This document shows, in pieces, positions 7,168 to 16,582 of a DNA stretch of 64,000 nt. Position numbers and translations under genes: made by a program. This DNA is from an uncultured Bacteroidales bacterium (GTDB lineage Bacteria > Bacteroidota > Bacteroidia > Bacteroidales > ML635J-15), in the NCBI GenBank assembly GCA_937982115.1, contig CALJNE010000018.1, positions 1 through 64,000 of the forward strand. Reading direction: 5' to 3'. Position 1 is the first letter of the stretch. Every line of letters starts with the position of its first letter. The notes below the pieces were generated by a model. The model saw only the letters and a list, made by a program, of their open reading frames with translations, was not told the DNA's origin and did not search any database.

Positions 7168-9396
7168 TTAGTTCTTCACAAATTTTGAGGTAATAATTTT
7201 ATCATTTGTATGTAAATTGATAAAATATTGCCCGGAATTTAAGAAACTTAAATTAATATTATTTTGTTTAGTAACTAACAATTTACGTCCTGTTATATCA
7301 AAAATTTCAGCAAAATTAAATTCAATTCCTTCAATAATTAAATAATCATTGGCAGGATTTGGATATAATACAACTTTTTCAGCTAAATTTTCTTCAACAT
7401 AGATTCCGGGAATTACAGTAATTGTAACTTCGTCAGTAACTTCGCAACCATTAGCAGCTGTTACGGTTACAGAAATCACATTCTGTCCTAATTGTAAATC
7501 TGCAGCATTTACAACAATGTAATTTGTTGTTGATCCGGTTGACCATAAATAAGTATATCCTATAGGAGCACCTAAAATAAACACCTGATCTTCGTCAACC
7601 AACATATTATCTCCAAGATCTACTTCAGGAACAGGTAAAAGAATTAATTGTACTGCATCAGAATTTTGACATCCGTTTTCATCAGTAATTGTAACGATAT
7701 ATGTTCCGGCGGCACTTACAGTAATAGACTGGGTTGTTAGTCCATTTGACCATAAATATGCGGATGCCTCGGGAGCAGTAAATTCAAATTCAGGACCTGG
7801 ACAGCTTGTAATATCATCACCTAAATCCACAGTTGGTAAACCATATACTCCTATAGTAACTTCAGCAGAATTTTGACATCCGTTTTCATCAGTAATTGTA
7901 ACGCTGTATGTTCCTGCTTCAGTTATAGTTATTGACTGGGTAGTAGCTCCACCTGTCCACAAATATTCGGCAGATTCCGGAGCTTCCAATATTGCTGAAG
8001 AGCCTTGACAAATAGAAAAATCATCACCTAAATCAACTGTAGGTAATTCATGTATTGTTACTAATGTTTGTGATGAAGCTGTACATCCGTGTTCGTTTGT
8101 AACTGTAACGGAATAAGTTCCTGATTCTGTAACTGTAAATGTTTGTTCTGTAGAATTATTGCTCCAGAGATATGAAGCATAAAGTCCAGCATCAATAACA
8201 ACATTAGTACCTGCACAAACTGTAAAATCTTCAGGCAGTGAAAATTCAACAGTTGAAATACTTACAGTAGCAATTTCTGATTGAACTGAATATGTGTCCA
8301 TAACAACAATACAATAATACTCACCTGCCTCATCAACAGTAATTGTATTTAAGTAAGGATCGTTATTTAGTGGCTCTCCATTGTAATACCAATTATATTC
8401 TAAAGCTTCAGGAGCTGTAGCTTCAATAGATAATTGCCCGTTTTCTCCTTCACAAATAACGATTGATTGAGGCTGTTGAACTATTTCAATTGGTTGATAT
8501 TCAATAGATTTATAATATTCAAAATATGCGATTTCCTCCAGAGAAATTAAATCGTTATAAGTATGATATCCTGCACTGCCAACAGGTCCGGGTCTTACTG
8601 GCAAATAAACAGCTACTTCTAATCTAAAATCTCCATATACTCCATCTTTAATAACATAATTAACAGGGAGTTGCATAGTTCCTTCCTGGGATGGAGAAAC
8701 AATTCCTACAGATTCTCCTCCGTAAATCATTATACCATAAAAAATTGCCCCGTTTAAATCTGTCCCTCTCAATGAATTACCATACGCAGGATTATCACTC
8801 AGAATTTTTGTACCCCAGTTACCGTTGTATTGACCACCGGTAAAGTCAGCCATAATTCGATTGGATGTTCCTGAATGATAATATAAGCTGCCAATTGAAA
8901 ATTGGTCAAAAACGTCAGCAAAAATTAAAAGATCGTTTGTATTATCATCATACAACTTTAACATAACAAATGCTCCGTCAGTGTTATAAGGAGCTCCATT
9001 AATCATTATTCCGGGATCGAAAGTGCCGATATAATCATGCCATGAAAAATCAATCATTAAATTATCTTCATCAAAAGATAATTCAACTAAAGGCATTAAA
9101 GACACACTAATAATGGTGTCCGAAGTCAATTCCAGATTACCTGAAAAAGTAACATATCCGAATCTTGTAACCGAAAATGAGTAAGTTCCTTCATCCATAT
9201 TAAAAGAATACAAGCCTACAGGATAATCTGTACCTTCAATTGTTAAAAATGCATCAGAAATAGGATTTTCATAAATGTCTGTTACAACAAAATTAACGTC
9301 ATAATTAGCTTTCGGAGCTGAAACTGCAAAAAAGACATTACTTAACAATAAAATAAAAACTAAACCCAAAATTAAATTTTTGTAGATTTTTTTCAT
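7168..9396 (-). CDS. Secreted Ig-like repeat protein with T9SS sorting domain
   Basis: 742-residue exported protein. Order of parts: signal peptide (1-27); carboxypeptidase-regulatory/PEGA-like sandwich (about 30-95, YENPISDAFLTIEGTDY); a ~200-residue unassigned beta domain; an Ig-like domain (about 305-380, QQPQSIVICEGENG...YNWYYNGEPL); then about four tandem ~69-residue Ig/PKD-like repeats with the pattern VDLGDD...C...YLWSNG..TQSITV..AGTYSVTITDENGC; and a C-terminal sorting domain (VLYPNPANDYLIIEG...FINLHTNDKIITSKFVKN). Such repeats usually make adhesin stalks. Two neighbouring repeats are nearly identical at DNA level over about 38 bases, suggesting recent duplication or gene conversion. 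Monocistronic. Confidence 0.85.
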   Translation of the reverse strand: MKKIYKNLILGLVFILLLSNVFFAVSAPKANYDVNFVVTDIYENPISDAFLTIEGTDYPVGLYSFNMDEGTYSFSVTRFGYVTFSGNLELTSDTIISVSLMPLVELSFDEDNLMIDFSWHDYIGTFDPGIMINGAPYNTDGAFVMLKLYDDNTNDLLIFADVFDQFSIGSLYYHSGTSNRIMADFTGGQYNGNWGTKILSDNPAYGNSLRGTDLNGAIFYGIMIYGGESVGIVSPSQEGTMQLPVNYVIKDGVYGDFRLEVAVYLPVRPGPVGSAGYHTYNDLISLEEIAYFEYYKSIEYQPIEIVQQPQSIVICEGENGQLSIEATAPEALEYNWYYNGEPLNNDPYLNTITVDEAGEYYCIVVMDTYSVQSEIATVSISTVEFSLPEDFTVCAGTNVVIDAGLYASYLWSNNSTEQTFTVTESGTYSVTVTNEHGCTASSQTLVTIHELPTVDLGDDFSICQGSSAILEAPESAEYLWTGGATTQSITITEAGTYSVTITDENGCQNSAEVTIGVYGLPTVDLGDDITSCPGPEFEFTAPEASAYLWSNGLTTQSITVSAAGTYIVTITDENGCQNSDAVQLILLPVPEVDLGDNMLVDEDQVFILGAPIGYTYLWSTGSTTNYIVVNAADLQLGQNVISVTVTAANGCEVTDEVTITVIPGIYVEENLAEKVVLYPNPANDYLIIEGIEFNFAEIFDITGRKLLVTKQNNINLSFLNSGQYFINLHTNDKIITSKFVKN

Positions 9397-9433
9397 GGTA
9401 ATAAAGTTTAATTTAACATACTTAATCTAATTG

Positions 9434-9475
9434 CAAAAATAAGTAATTTTTTTATCTGAAAAAATTTTTAATATC
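9434..9475 (-). promoter_or_regulatory. Promoter region of Ig-repeat T9SS cargo gene with shared upstream element
   Basis: Consensus -7 box TATTTTTG (9434-9441, minus strand) and upstream GATATTAAAA (9466-9475) separated by 24 bases, the same arrangement as at 5969-6010. Confidence 0.5.
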
Positions 9476-9491
9476 TTAATTAAAAAAATTC

Positions 9492-9499
9492 TACATTTG
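9492..9499 (+). promoter_or_regulatory. -7 promoter element of the MFS transporter gene
   Basis: TACATTTG, a consensus match 36 bases before the ATG at 9536. Confidence 0.6.
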
Positions 9500-9535
9500 C
9501 AGACAATAAAATTAGTTAATTAAAAATCTAAAACT

Positions 9536-10948
9536 ATGGTTGAAAAAATTCAAAAATCGTTGAGAGACTCTAAAACGGCAAGATGGATTGCACTGAGTCT
9601 GATTTCGCTAACTATGTTTTTTGCGTATTTTTTCGTGGATGTTGCTTCCCCGATTAAGAACCAATTTGAAATTGTTTACGGCTGGAGTTCCGATATATTC
9701 GGTTTATACGGCGGTATGGAATTTTTCTTTAATGTTTTCTTCGCATTCTTAATCCTCTCGGGGATAATTCTTGACAAAATGGGAATACGTTTTACCATGA
9801 TCACATCAGGGCTGACCATGGTTTTAGGTGCTTTCATTAAATTCTACGGATTGTCTTTTATTGACAAATCAGCTATTGTAAATGTATTTGGACTAACAAT
9901 GCCTCTAACTGCTTTATATGCATCTATAGGTTTTGCTATATTTGGGATAGGCGTCGAAATGGCAGGTATTACCGTTTCAAAAACCATTGTAAAATGGTTT
10001 AGAGGTAAAGAGTTAGCTCTTGCAATGGGACTTGAAATGGCAATTGCACGTTTGGGAGTTTTCGCTGTAATGTGGCTGTCTCCTATATTTGCAAACAATG
10101 GTTCAAATAACCCCGATGAATGGACAACTCCCAATGCTTTCTTGTGGGGATTAGTATTCTTAACAATCGGTTTCATGACTTTCTTCATCTATACATTTAT
10201 GGATAGAAAGATTGACAAAGAAATCGGCGACTCCATGACTCAAGAAGAAAAAGATAATGAAGAGCAATTCAGAATCAGCGACCTCAAAAAAATATTCACC
10301 AATCCGGGATTTCTTGCTATTGCAGGTTTATGTGTATTATTCTACTCTGCAATTTTCCCATTCCAGAGATTTGCTACAGAAATGTTGTCCAGCAAACTCA
10401 GCATTGACCCTAAAGAAGCTGCAAGATACGTTTCTATGTTTCCTATCGGAGCTATGATTCTTACTCCATTTATAGGATTATTCCTTGATCGCAAAGGTCT
10501 TGGTGCTACTATGATGCTTTACGGAGCTCTTTTATTAACAGTTTCTCACTTGATTTTTGCATTGGTACCAAATAATATTTTCAACATTCCTTTTGCAGTA
10601 TTCACAATTGTGATTTTAGGTATTGCATTTTCTTTGGTACCTGCTTCAATGTGGCCATCGCTTCCTAAAATTGTTGAAGACAGATATTTGGGTTCTGCTT
10701 ATGGTGCTATTTTCTGGATTCAAAACATGGGATTATTCGGTGTTCCTATTTTAATTGGTTGGGCTCTCGAAGTTTCAAATCCGGGTGTAAATGCCGACAC
10801 TCTTGCTCAAGGTGCAGTTTATGATTACACTGTTCCTGAACTCATTTTTGCAGGTTTTGGTGTTTTAGCCGTTATTTTATCTTTTGTTCTTAAAATAGTT
10901 GACAAAAAACGTGGTTACGGCCTTGATATTCCAAATATTAAAAAATAA
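9536..10948 (+). CDS. Major facilitator superfamily transporter
   Basis: Inner-membrane secondary transporter, 470 residues with about 12 hydrophobic segments and a charged central loop near residues 225-250. The MFS motif between segments 2 and 3 appears as GIILDKMGIRFT, and its counterpart in the second half as GLFLDRKGLGAT. The overall pattern resembles the family that includes eukaryotic MFSD1-like proteins, so peptide or organic-acid transport is possible, but this is inference. Single-gene unit with a consensus promoter and a strong terminator downstream. Confidence 0.85.
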   Translation: MVEKIQKSLRDSKTARWIALSLISLTMFFAYFFVDVASPIKNQFEIVYGWSSDIFGLYGGMEFFFNVFFAFLILSGIILDKMGIRFTMITSGLTMVLGAFIKFYGLSFIDKSAIVNVFGLTMPLTALYASIGFAIFGIGVEMAGITVSKTIVKWFRGKELALAMGLEMAIARLGVFAVMWLSPIFANNGSNNPDEWTTPNAFLWGLVFLTIGFMTFFIYTFMDRKIDKEIGDSMTQEEKDNEEQFRISDLKKIFTNPGFLAIAGLCVLFYSAIFPFQRFATEMLSSKLSIDPKEAARYVSMFPIGAMILTPFIGLFLDRKGLGATMMLYGALLLTVSHLIFALVPNNIFNIPFAVFTIVILGIAFSLVPASMWPSLPKIVEDRYLGSAYGAIFWIQNMGLFGVPILIGWALEVSNPGVNADTLAQGAVYDYTVPELIFAGFGVLAVILSFVLKIVDKKRGYGLDIPNIKK

Positions 10949-10965
10949 TTAAACTTTTATTTTTG

Positions 10966-11005
10966 AAAAAAATGTCCTCTTAGTTATCTTTGAGGACATT
11001 TTTGT
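10966..11005 (+). terminator. Terminator of the MFS gene containing the next promoter
   Basis: Nine-base-pair stem AATGTCCTC/GAGGACATT (10971-10979 and 10992-11000) followed by a T-run. The 12-base loop and first stem base contain the -7 box of the next gene. Confidence 0.85.
10985..10992 (+). promoter_or_regulatory. -7 promoter element of the TraB/GumN gene
   Basis: TATCTTTG lies in the terminator loop of the preceding gene, 41 bases before the ATG at 11034. Confidence 0.5.
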
Positions 11006-11033
11006 TTTTATTAACTTAAATTATTTTAAAATT

Positions 11034-11900
11034 ATGAAACAAACATTATCGCTTTTATTAATTCTATTTTTAGGATTTACAGTTCAAGCTCAAAGTCTTT
11101 TATGGAAAGTGTCGGGTAAAAATATCAAATCTCCATCCTACCTTTACGGTTCTATACACATACAAGATAAAAGAGTTTTTGCCTTCGATCAAACTGTTTG
11201 GGATGCTTTTTTATCAACTGAGGCTTTTGCAATGGAAATTCTCATTGATGAAGTAACACCTCAGGAAATCAAAGATGCAATGTTTATGAAAAATAACACC
11301 ATCGAAGAATTTCTCACTCCCGAACAATACAAAACCCTTGATAGTATCGTAAAAGCAAAAACCGGAATTGGATTGTTGATGTATAACAAAATGAAGCCTT
11401 TCTTTCTTTCATCCCAAATAATGCAATTAAACCTAAAAAAAGAAATGGATGATGCTCTGGATTTATACTTCTTAAGAAATGCCCGTAAAGAAGGAAAAGC
11501 TGTTTATGGAGTTGAAAAATTTGCTCATCAGGTTGCTGCAATTGATAAAATTTCTCTTAAAGAGCAAGTTGATATGCTTTTTAAAAGCCTAACAGACACA
11601 ACAACAAACAGCGATGAAAATAAATTTGAAGAATTACTTCAGGCTTATCTTAACTTTGACCTTGATAAACTTTTTGAACTTTCAAATGATACAAGCCTTC
11701 CAAAAAATTTTAACAAAGCCTTCTTGATTGATAGAAATAAAGTTATGGTAAAAAATTTCAAAAAAATTGCAAAAAAGCAAACCTTATTTTGCGTAATTGG
11801 AGCGGCTCATTTGCCCGGTGATAATGGTGTAATTAACTTACTCAGAAAAAAAGGTCTCTCCGTAGAACCAGTTATTTTTAAGTGGAAAGAAGCTAACTAA
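11034..11900 (+). CDS. TraB/GumN family protein
   Basis: 288-residue exported protein of the TraB/GumN (PF01963) family, thought to include metal-dependent proteases related to the Tiki fold. Signal peptide MKQTLSLLLILFLGFTVQAQ. The two conserved GxxH elements are present: YGSIHIQD near residue 40 and VIGAAHLPGDNGV near residue 261. Glu and Arg residues between them fit the family layout. Monocistronic, bounded by terminators on both sides. The cellular substrate is unknown. Confidence 0.85.
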   Translation: MKQTLSLLLILFLGFTVQAQSLLWKVSGKNIKSPSYLYGSIHIQDKRVFAFDQTVWDAFLSTEAFAMEILIDEVTPQEIKDAMFMKNNTIEEFLTPEQYKTLDSIVKAKTGIGLLMYNKMKPFFLSSQIMQLNLKKEMDDALDLYFLRNARKEGKAVYGVEKFAHQVAAIDKISLKEQVDMLFKSLTDTTTNSDENKFEELLQAYLNFDLDKLFELSNDTSLPKNFNKAFLIDRNKVMVKNFKKIAKKQTLFCVIGAAHLPGDNGVINLLRKKGLSVEPVIFKWKEAN

Positions 11901-11903
11901 TAA

Positions 11904-11936
11904 AAAGATATCCGCAATAAACGGATAACTTTTTAT
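11904..11936 (+). terminator. Terminator of the TraB/GumN gene
   Basis: Hairpin TATCCG-CAATAAA-CGGATA (11909-11927), extended by outer AG/CT pairs around one mismatch and followed by a T-run. Confidence 0.7.
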
Positions 11937-11987
11937 TTAATAGGAATAGATAAAAGAAATCTTGAAAGATGTTTAATTGAAAGTTTA

Positions 11988-12731
11988 CTATTTAAAAACT
12001 TTCAATTTTATTTGACGGAAAATATCGAGAGCAGTAGTGAAATTACTTAAATCTGTGTATAAGTTTCCGTCTTTCCCGGCAAAATGACCGTGACCGATTG
12101 GATTTAAAAAATATTCATCCATTGGATTTTTAAGATCAACAGTTACAGCATATACTATTGAAGGCTGAGCTGAAGATTTGTAATCATCATCGTCACCGTA
12201 TTTTGCATTATGCCAAAAATCATTAAAGTCCCATGGTTGATTTACTTCCAGAAGTATCCTAAACTTATCGGGCAGTTTATCTTTTTTTACAGAAGTTTTA
12301 AGAAATAAATTATTTCCGGGTGTTGCACCGGTTATTGCATCAGGTAAAGGATTCTTACTATCGGGCGGAATACCTTGAGGATTTTTTTTGTGGAAAAAAT
12401 ACGGTAGTGCTGCCGCATATCTTCTCTCACCGGCAACCCATTTACCTCCCGAAACGGCTCCGTAACGAAAAACTCCGGTAGCAACAGATTGAGTTACAAA
12501 CAATTCATTTAAAAGTTTTTCATCCATAGTTTCAATCCAGATAGCAAAACTTGGATAATTGTGTTGTTTACCATTAATAATTTCAAATTGAAATTTTAAA
12601 TCTCCTAATTCATAATTCAGATTAATAGTATCAAACTCGATTTTGTTTTTACCTCTAAAATCATTACTCTGAGCAAACAAATTAAAAGAACCGGCTAATA
12701 TTACCAGATAAATTAAAAAACTCTTTTTCAT
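11988..12731 (-). CDS. Periplasmic protein encoded with TonB-dependent receptor
   Basis: 247 residues with signal peptide MKKSFLIYLVILAGSFNLFAQ. Visible features are YPSFAIWIETMD near residue 58, DAITGATPGNN near 131, and a C-terminal GHGHFAGKDG loop. The WIE and DAxTGAT elements are reminiscent of DUF2271 proteins, which occur in iron/heme-related gene sets, but the match is only by eye. It starts 11 bases after the receptor gene and should be co-transcribed, so it probably binds or processes the receptor's ligand in the periplasm. Confidence 0.6.
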   Translation of the reverse strand: MKKSFLIYLVILAGSFNLFAQSNDFRGKNKIEFDTINLNYELGDLKFQFEIINGKQHNYPSFAIWIETMDEKLLNELFVTQSVATGVFRYGAVSGGKWVAGERRYAAALPYFFHKKNPQGIPPDSKNPLPDAITGATPGNNLFLKTSVKKDKLPDKFRILLEVNQPWDFNDFWHNAKYGDDDDYKSSAQPSIVYAVTVDLKNPMDEYFLNPIGHGHFAGKDGNLYTDLSNFTTALDIFRQIKLKVFK

Positions 12732-12742
12732 ATACTTTAGTT

Positions 12743-15133
12743 TTAAAAGTTATAAATTATACCTATAGTCGGAAGAATTGTTCCTGTTCCTTCCGATTTT
12801 ATAGTTCTTAACAAATATCTATCCGAATTGTTTAAATCAAACATAGGAATGCCGTTTTGATCCAAATTTGTAATTATATCCTGTGTTTCAAATTTTTGAT
12901 TGTAAACGTTTTGAATATCAATATATACCTTAAGTTCAGATTTTTTGAAATAAAAGCCTTTATCAATTCTTAAATCCAGCTGATGAAATGGTTTAAATCT
13001 TTCTGAATTGAGTTTTGAATAATCAAGATATGGTCTTTTTCTTAAATCCCAGGCCGCTATTAATGAGGATGTTTCAAGATCGTAAGGTGTGTATGGCAAA
13101 CCACCGGCATATCTCCATTTAATTCCGGCAAACCAGTTGTTTTTAAATTTCTTTGTGGAAGTTATTATTAAAATGTGACGATTATCCCAAGACGCAGGTA
13201 CATAATTATCATTCTTATTTTTAAAATCAACAATTGCAAAGGTGTATGAAATATTTACAAAGAAATCATTTTTAAATTTATTCTGCGACAATAATTCAAC
13301 TCCATAAGCACGCCCATGCCCAATACTCAAAATTTCCTCATCGCCCAAAACTCCAAAATCAATTGGTTTTAGAGCAAGGTTTAAGGAATCTCTGACCGAA
13401 AACGGATATTTATCATAGTTTTTATAAAAACCTTCAACTGTTAAAATTGAATTTGAATTAGGGTAAAAACTTATTCCAGCAATTATATGATCAGATTGAA
13501 TGTATTGAATATTATTGTTTTTATTAACTAAAACTCCTGCATTATCTCTAAATCCCAGGCTTGTATAAGATGGCAACATAAAGTATCTTCCCGTATTAAA
13601 ATTTAATGAAAATTTATCACTGACATTATAAGATGCAGAAAGTCGAGGAGAAAACTGTTCCAGCGGATTATTCATTGAGTTTGAATAATTTGTAGCGTCA
13701 ATACGAAAACCTAAAGAAAGGGATAATCTGTTTGAAACAAAAGACCGTGTAACTTGACCAAAAGCACCGTACTTAAACAAATCCAAATTTGAATCATAAG
13801 TCAAAATCTGAGCCCCGAAAGGTGTGAATAATTTTAAATAAGTGTCATTATAATAACGTGCATATTCTAAATTAATTCCGTAGTTAATACGAAAATTATT
13901 TTTTGTTTTAAAAAAGTCTTCCACTCTAAATTTGTTTTCAGCCTCAAAAGAATTGTAATCACTAATGAGATTTTCAATCTGTTCAATATTGTTTTGATAT
14001 TTGTAAAAAGAATTTGACAACATACTACGGCTGAGAACAAAAGTTGTAAAACCATTATCCCTGAATCTTTTATAAGCACTGCCAATTGTATAATTCCATT
14101 GTTTACTGTCGTTTAAATATCCCAGAAGATATTTTTGAAATTCCGTAGGATTTTTCAAATCTCTGTCAAGAACATTTATATCATAAGCTCCCAGTCCTAT
14201 AAATGTAATTTCACTTTTTGCGTCAATTTTGGTTTTAAACTTAAATTGAAAATCATTAAAAGTAGGTAAAAATGGCAATCCTATTAGTTTGAAAAGAAAG
14301 TTTAGATACGAACGACGAGCAGACACAATGAAAGTTGTGTTTTCGTTTAAGGGTCCGTCAAGAGTTAACGAAACTTCGGATGCTCCCAAACTTGCACGGG
14401 ATTTTATTTTCTGATTGTTTCCATCAATTTGTTTAAAATTTAAAACCCCGCTAAGGGCATTTCCCCGTGAAGCAGGAAAAGCTCCGGCATAAAACTCAAG
14501 GTCTCGAATAAAATCTGCATTAAGTATTCCGTTTGTTCCACCGCTAGCTCCCTGTGTTGAGAAATGATTAATGGTTGGAATCTCAATATCATCAAGATAA
14601 AATTTTGATTCATTTGAAGCCCCTCCCCTTACAATAATGTCATTTCGATTTTGAGCCGAAAAAGCTGCTACCCCGGGCAAGTTTTGAATAACTTTTGAAA
14701 TATCTCTATTTGCTCCTGGAGAATTTTCTATCTCAGATAATCCTAACTTTCTCAATGATACAGGAGCTTCCTCTTTTTTTGTGAAAACTTTTGCTTTAAC
14801 AGTAACCTCATTTAACGTTAAAGCTTCTTCTCGCATAGGAATGTTAATATTTACCGTTCTGCCTGCAATAACCTGTATTTCTTCGGAATACCTGGTGACA
14901 AATCCTAATGATGAAACTGTCAAACGGTAAATTCCGGGCTTTAAACCCGCAATAATAAAATTACCGTTAAAATCCGAAGAGGCTCCATAATCCGTTCCTT
15001 CAATATAAATATTTGAGAATGGCAGCGGTTCATTATTCAGTTCATTATAAACCCTGCCTCTAATTTCACCATTCTGAGATATTAAAGAAATAGATATGAA
15101 AATAAAAATAACGGAAAACTTTAACCTTAACAT
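12743..15133 (-). CDS. TonB-dependent outer-membrane receptor
   Basis: 796-residue outer-membrane active transporter. After a signal peptide comes a carboxypeptidase-regulatory-like sandwich (about 22-105, IRGRVYNELNNEPLPFSNIY), then a plug domain (about 125-235, with VIQNLPGVAAFSAQNRNDII and VRGGASNESKFYLDDIEIPT), then a long 22-strand-type barrel ending in TIGIIYNF. There is no SusD-like partner; the only co-transcribed gene is the small periplasmic protein downstream. This points to a metal-complex or small-molecule receptor rather than a polysaccharide Sus system. Substrate unknown. Confidence 0.9.
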   Translation of the reverse strand: MLRLKFSVIFIFISISLISQNGEIRGRVYNELNNEPLPFSNIYIEGTDYGASSDFNGNFIIAGLKPGIYRLTVSSLGFVTRYSEEIQVIAGRTVNINIPMREEALTLNEVTVKAKVFTKKEEAPVSLRKLGLSEIENSPGANRDISKVIQNLPGVAAFSAQNRNDIIVRGGASNESKFYLDDIEIPTINHFSTQGASGGTNGILNADFIRDLEFYAGAFPASRGNALSGVLNFKQIDGNNQKIKSRASLGASEVSLTLDGPLNENTTFIVSARRSYLNFLFKLIGLPFLPTFNDFQFKFKTKIDAKSEITFIGLGAYDINVLDRDLKNPTEFQKYLLGYLNDSKQWNYTIGSAYKRFRDNGFTTFVLSRSMLSNSFYKYQNNIEQIENLISDYNSFEAENKFRVEDFFKTKNNFRINYGINLEYARYYNDTYLKLFTPFGAQILTYDSNLDLFKYGAFGQVTRSFVSNRLSLSLGFRIDATNYSNSMNNPLEQFSPRLSASYNVSDKFSLNFNTGRYFMLPSYTSLGFRDNAGVLVNKNNNIQYIQSDHIIAGISFYPNSNSILTVEGFYKNYDKYPFSVRDSLNLALKPIDFGVLGDEEILSIGHGRAYGVELLSQNKFKNDFFVNISYTFAIVDFKNKNDNYVPASWDNRHILIITSTKKFKNNWFAGIKWRYAGGLPYTPYDLETSSLIAAWDLRKRPYLDYSKLNSERFKPFHQLDLRIDKGFYFKKSELKVYIDIQNVYNQKFETQDIITNLDQNGIPMFDLNNSDRYLLRTIKSEGTGTILPTIGIIYNF

Positions 15134-15163
15134 AATAACAATTTTTAATTTTTTCTATTAAAA

Positions 15164-15171
15164 CAAATTTA
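15164..15171 (-). promoter_or_regulatory. -7 promoter element of the TonB receptor operon
   Basis: TAAATTTG on the minus strand, 30 bases before the ATG at 15133. The flanking DNA to 15300 is extremely AT-rich; no further operator was recognised. Confidence 0.5.
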
Positions 15172-15363
15172 TCTCTTTTTGTTCAATTTATTTTTATTTT
15201 TTTTAAACAAATTCTGATTTTTCAAACATATTTTGTTTTTACAACAAAAATTTAAGTTTTTTATTAAAATATAGATTGATGTCTGTTTCAATGCAAAAAA
15301 ATATTTCCAAAAAACTGCTGAATGAATTGAATTTATTTTTCAGTTCAAATAAAAAAAATCTTG

Positions 15364-15371
15364 TACTTTTG
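15364..15371 (+). promoter_or_regulatory. -7 promoter element of the glycan operon
   Basis: TACTTTTG, 16 bases before the GTG at 15388. The position rules out the longer in-frame TTG start at 15361, which would lie inside the promoter. Confidence 0.55.
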
Positions 15372-15387
15372 TTGCAAACTTATTCAG

Positions 15388-16581
15388 GTGAAATTACAAA
15401 AACTGAAAAATATTGATTATAACATACCTCTTATTCTTGGTGGAGGTGTTAATGGTATAGGTCTTGCAAGAAGTTTTGGAGGGAAAAACATAAAATCAAT
15501 TATATTAGACACAGCAAAAAATTTCTCTTTCTATTCGAGATACGTAACCGGAATAATTTGTCCTCATCCACGAGAAGAAAATAAATTCATAAATTTCTTA
15601 ATTGAATTTGGAAAAGATTTTAAAAATAAACCTCTCCTATTCGTTACAAACGACCACTGGATGATTCCGGTTAGTAAAAACCAAAACTTACTCGAAAAAT
15701 ATTATGAATTTTCTATGTCGGAATGGAAAGTAATTGAAAATGCCACCGACAAACGCTATATGTATAAAATTGCAGAAGAAGTAGGTATTGACATTCCTCA
15801 AACTTTCTACCTTGAAAATATTACTAAAGTTGACGAGATTATAAATAATATAAGCTATCCTTGTATTCTTAAACCTGTAGTGACTGTAAATTTTGCTGAA
15901 AAACTTGGATCAGGACACAGAGTTTTTACTCTAAACAATAAGGAAGAACTGCAAAATCTTTCACAAAAGATATTGAGTTCTGGACTTGATAACAGAGAAA
16001 TTATTATTCAAGAATATATTCCCGGAGATATAAGCACGCTATACACGATTACTACCTACAGCAATAAAAATGCTGATATTGTTTGTTACAGTACAGGTCA
16101 TAAACTCAGACAACGACCTCCTGTTGCCGGAACAATAATTTCTGGACGAGTAATTCCGGAACCAAGACTCTACGAACCTGCAAAAAAACTTATTAAAAAA
16201 CTGAATTTCTTTGGAATTGCAAATACCGAATTCAAATACGACCACAGAGATAATAAATATAAATTAATGGAAATAAATCCACGTCCGGGAAAGTGGAATT
16301 ATTCGGTTACTGCCTCCGGTATTAATATGCCTTACCTTTTGTGGCAGGAAATACGAAACGAAAATTCAGAAACCAAACTTTTTTCCGACAAAGAGCTTAT
16401 ATGGTTATGTTTTTTTGAGGATTTTTTTAACACTGTACTCGGTGGATTTCGAAAAAAAGGATTCCCGGAATATTCTTTAAGCTTAAGAAAATATTTTAAA
16501 TCTGTAAAAGGAAAAAAGGTTGATGCCATAATCTCATTAACCGACCCTATGCCCGCAATTTTTTATTTATTCAATCACTAA
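15388..16581 (+). CDS. ATP-grasp carboxylate-amine ligase, first gene of glycan operon
   Basis: 397-residue cytosolic enzyme of the ATP-grasp fold (carbamoyl-phosphate-synthase/D-Ala ligase superfamily, resembling D-aspartate-ligase-like proteins found in surface-polysaccharide loci). The N-terminal domain holds a Rossmann-like ILGGGVNGIGLARSF motif. The grasp domain has YPCILKPV near residue 150, an EYIPG loop and the metal-binding end motif LMEINPRPGKW. It would join an amino acid or similar amine to a carboxylate, consistent with an aminoacyl-modified sugar. GTG start chosen as above. One base separates it from the flippase gene. Confidence 0.75.
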   Translation: MKLQKLKNIDYNIPLILGGGVNGIGLARSFGGKNIKSIILDTAKNFSFYSRYVTGIICPHPREENKFINFLIEFGKDFKNKPLLFVTNDHWMIPVSKNQNLLEKYYEFSMSEWKVIENATDKRYMYKIAEEVGIDIPQTFYLENITKVDEIINNISYPCILKPVVTVNFAEKLGSGHRVFTLNNKEELQNLSQKILSSGLDNREIIIQEYIPGDISTLYTITTYSNKNADIVCYSTGHKLRQRPPVAGTIISGRVIPEPRLYEPAKKLIKKLNFFGIANTEFKYDHRDNKYKLMEINPRPGKWNYSVTASGINMPYLLWQEIRNENSETKLFSDKELIWLCFFEDFFNTVLGGFRKKGFPEYSLSLRKYFKSVKGKKVDAIISLTDPMPAIFYLFNH

Positions 16582-16582
16582 T

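Noticed and set aside
15361-15387. TTG start at 15361 for the ATP-grasp gene
   Set aside because: The -7 box TACTTTTG lies inside these codons; the GTG at 15388 leaves a normal leader.
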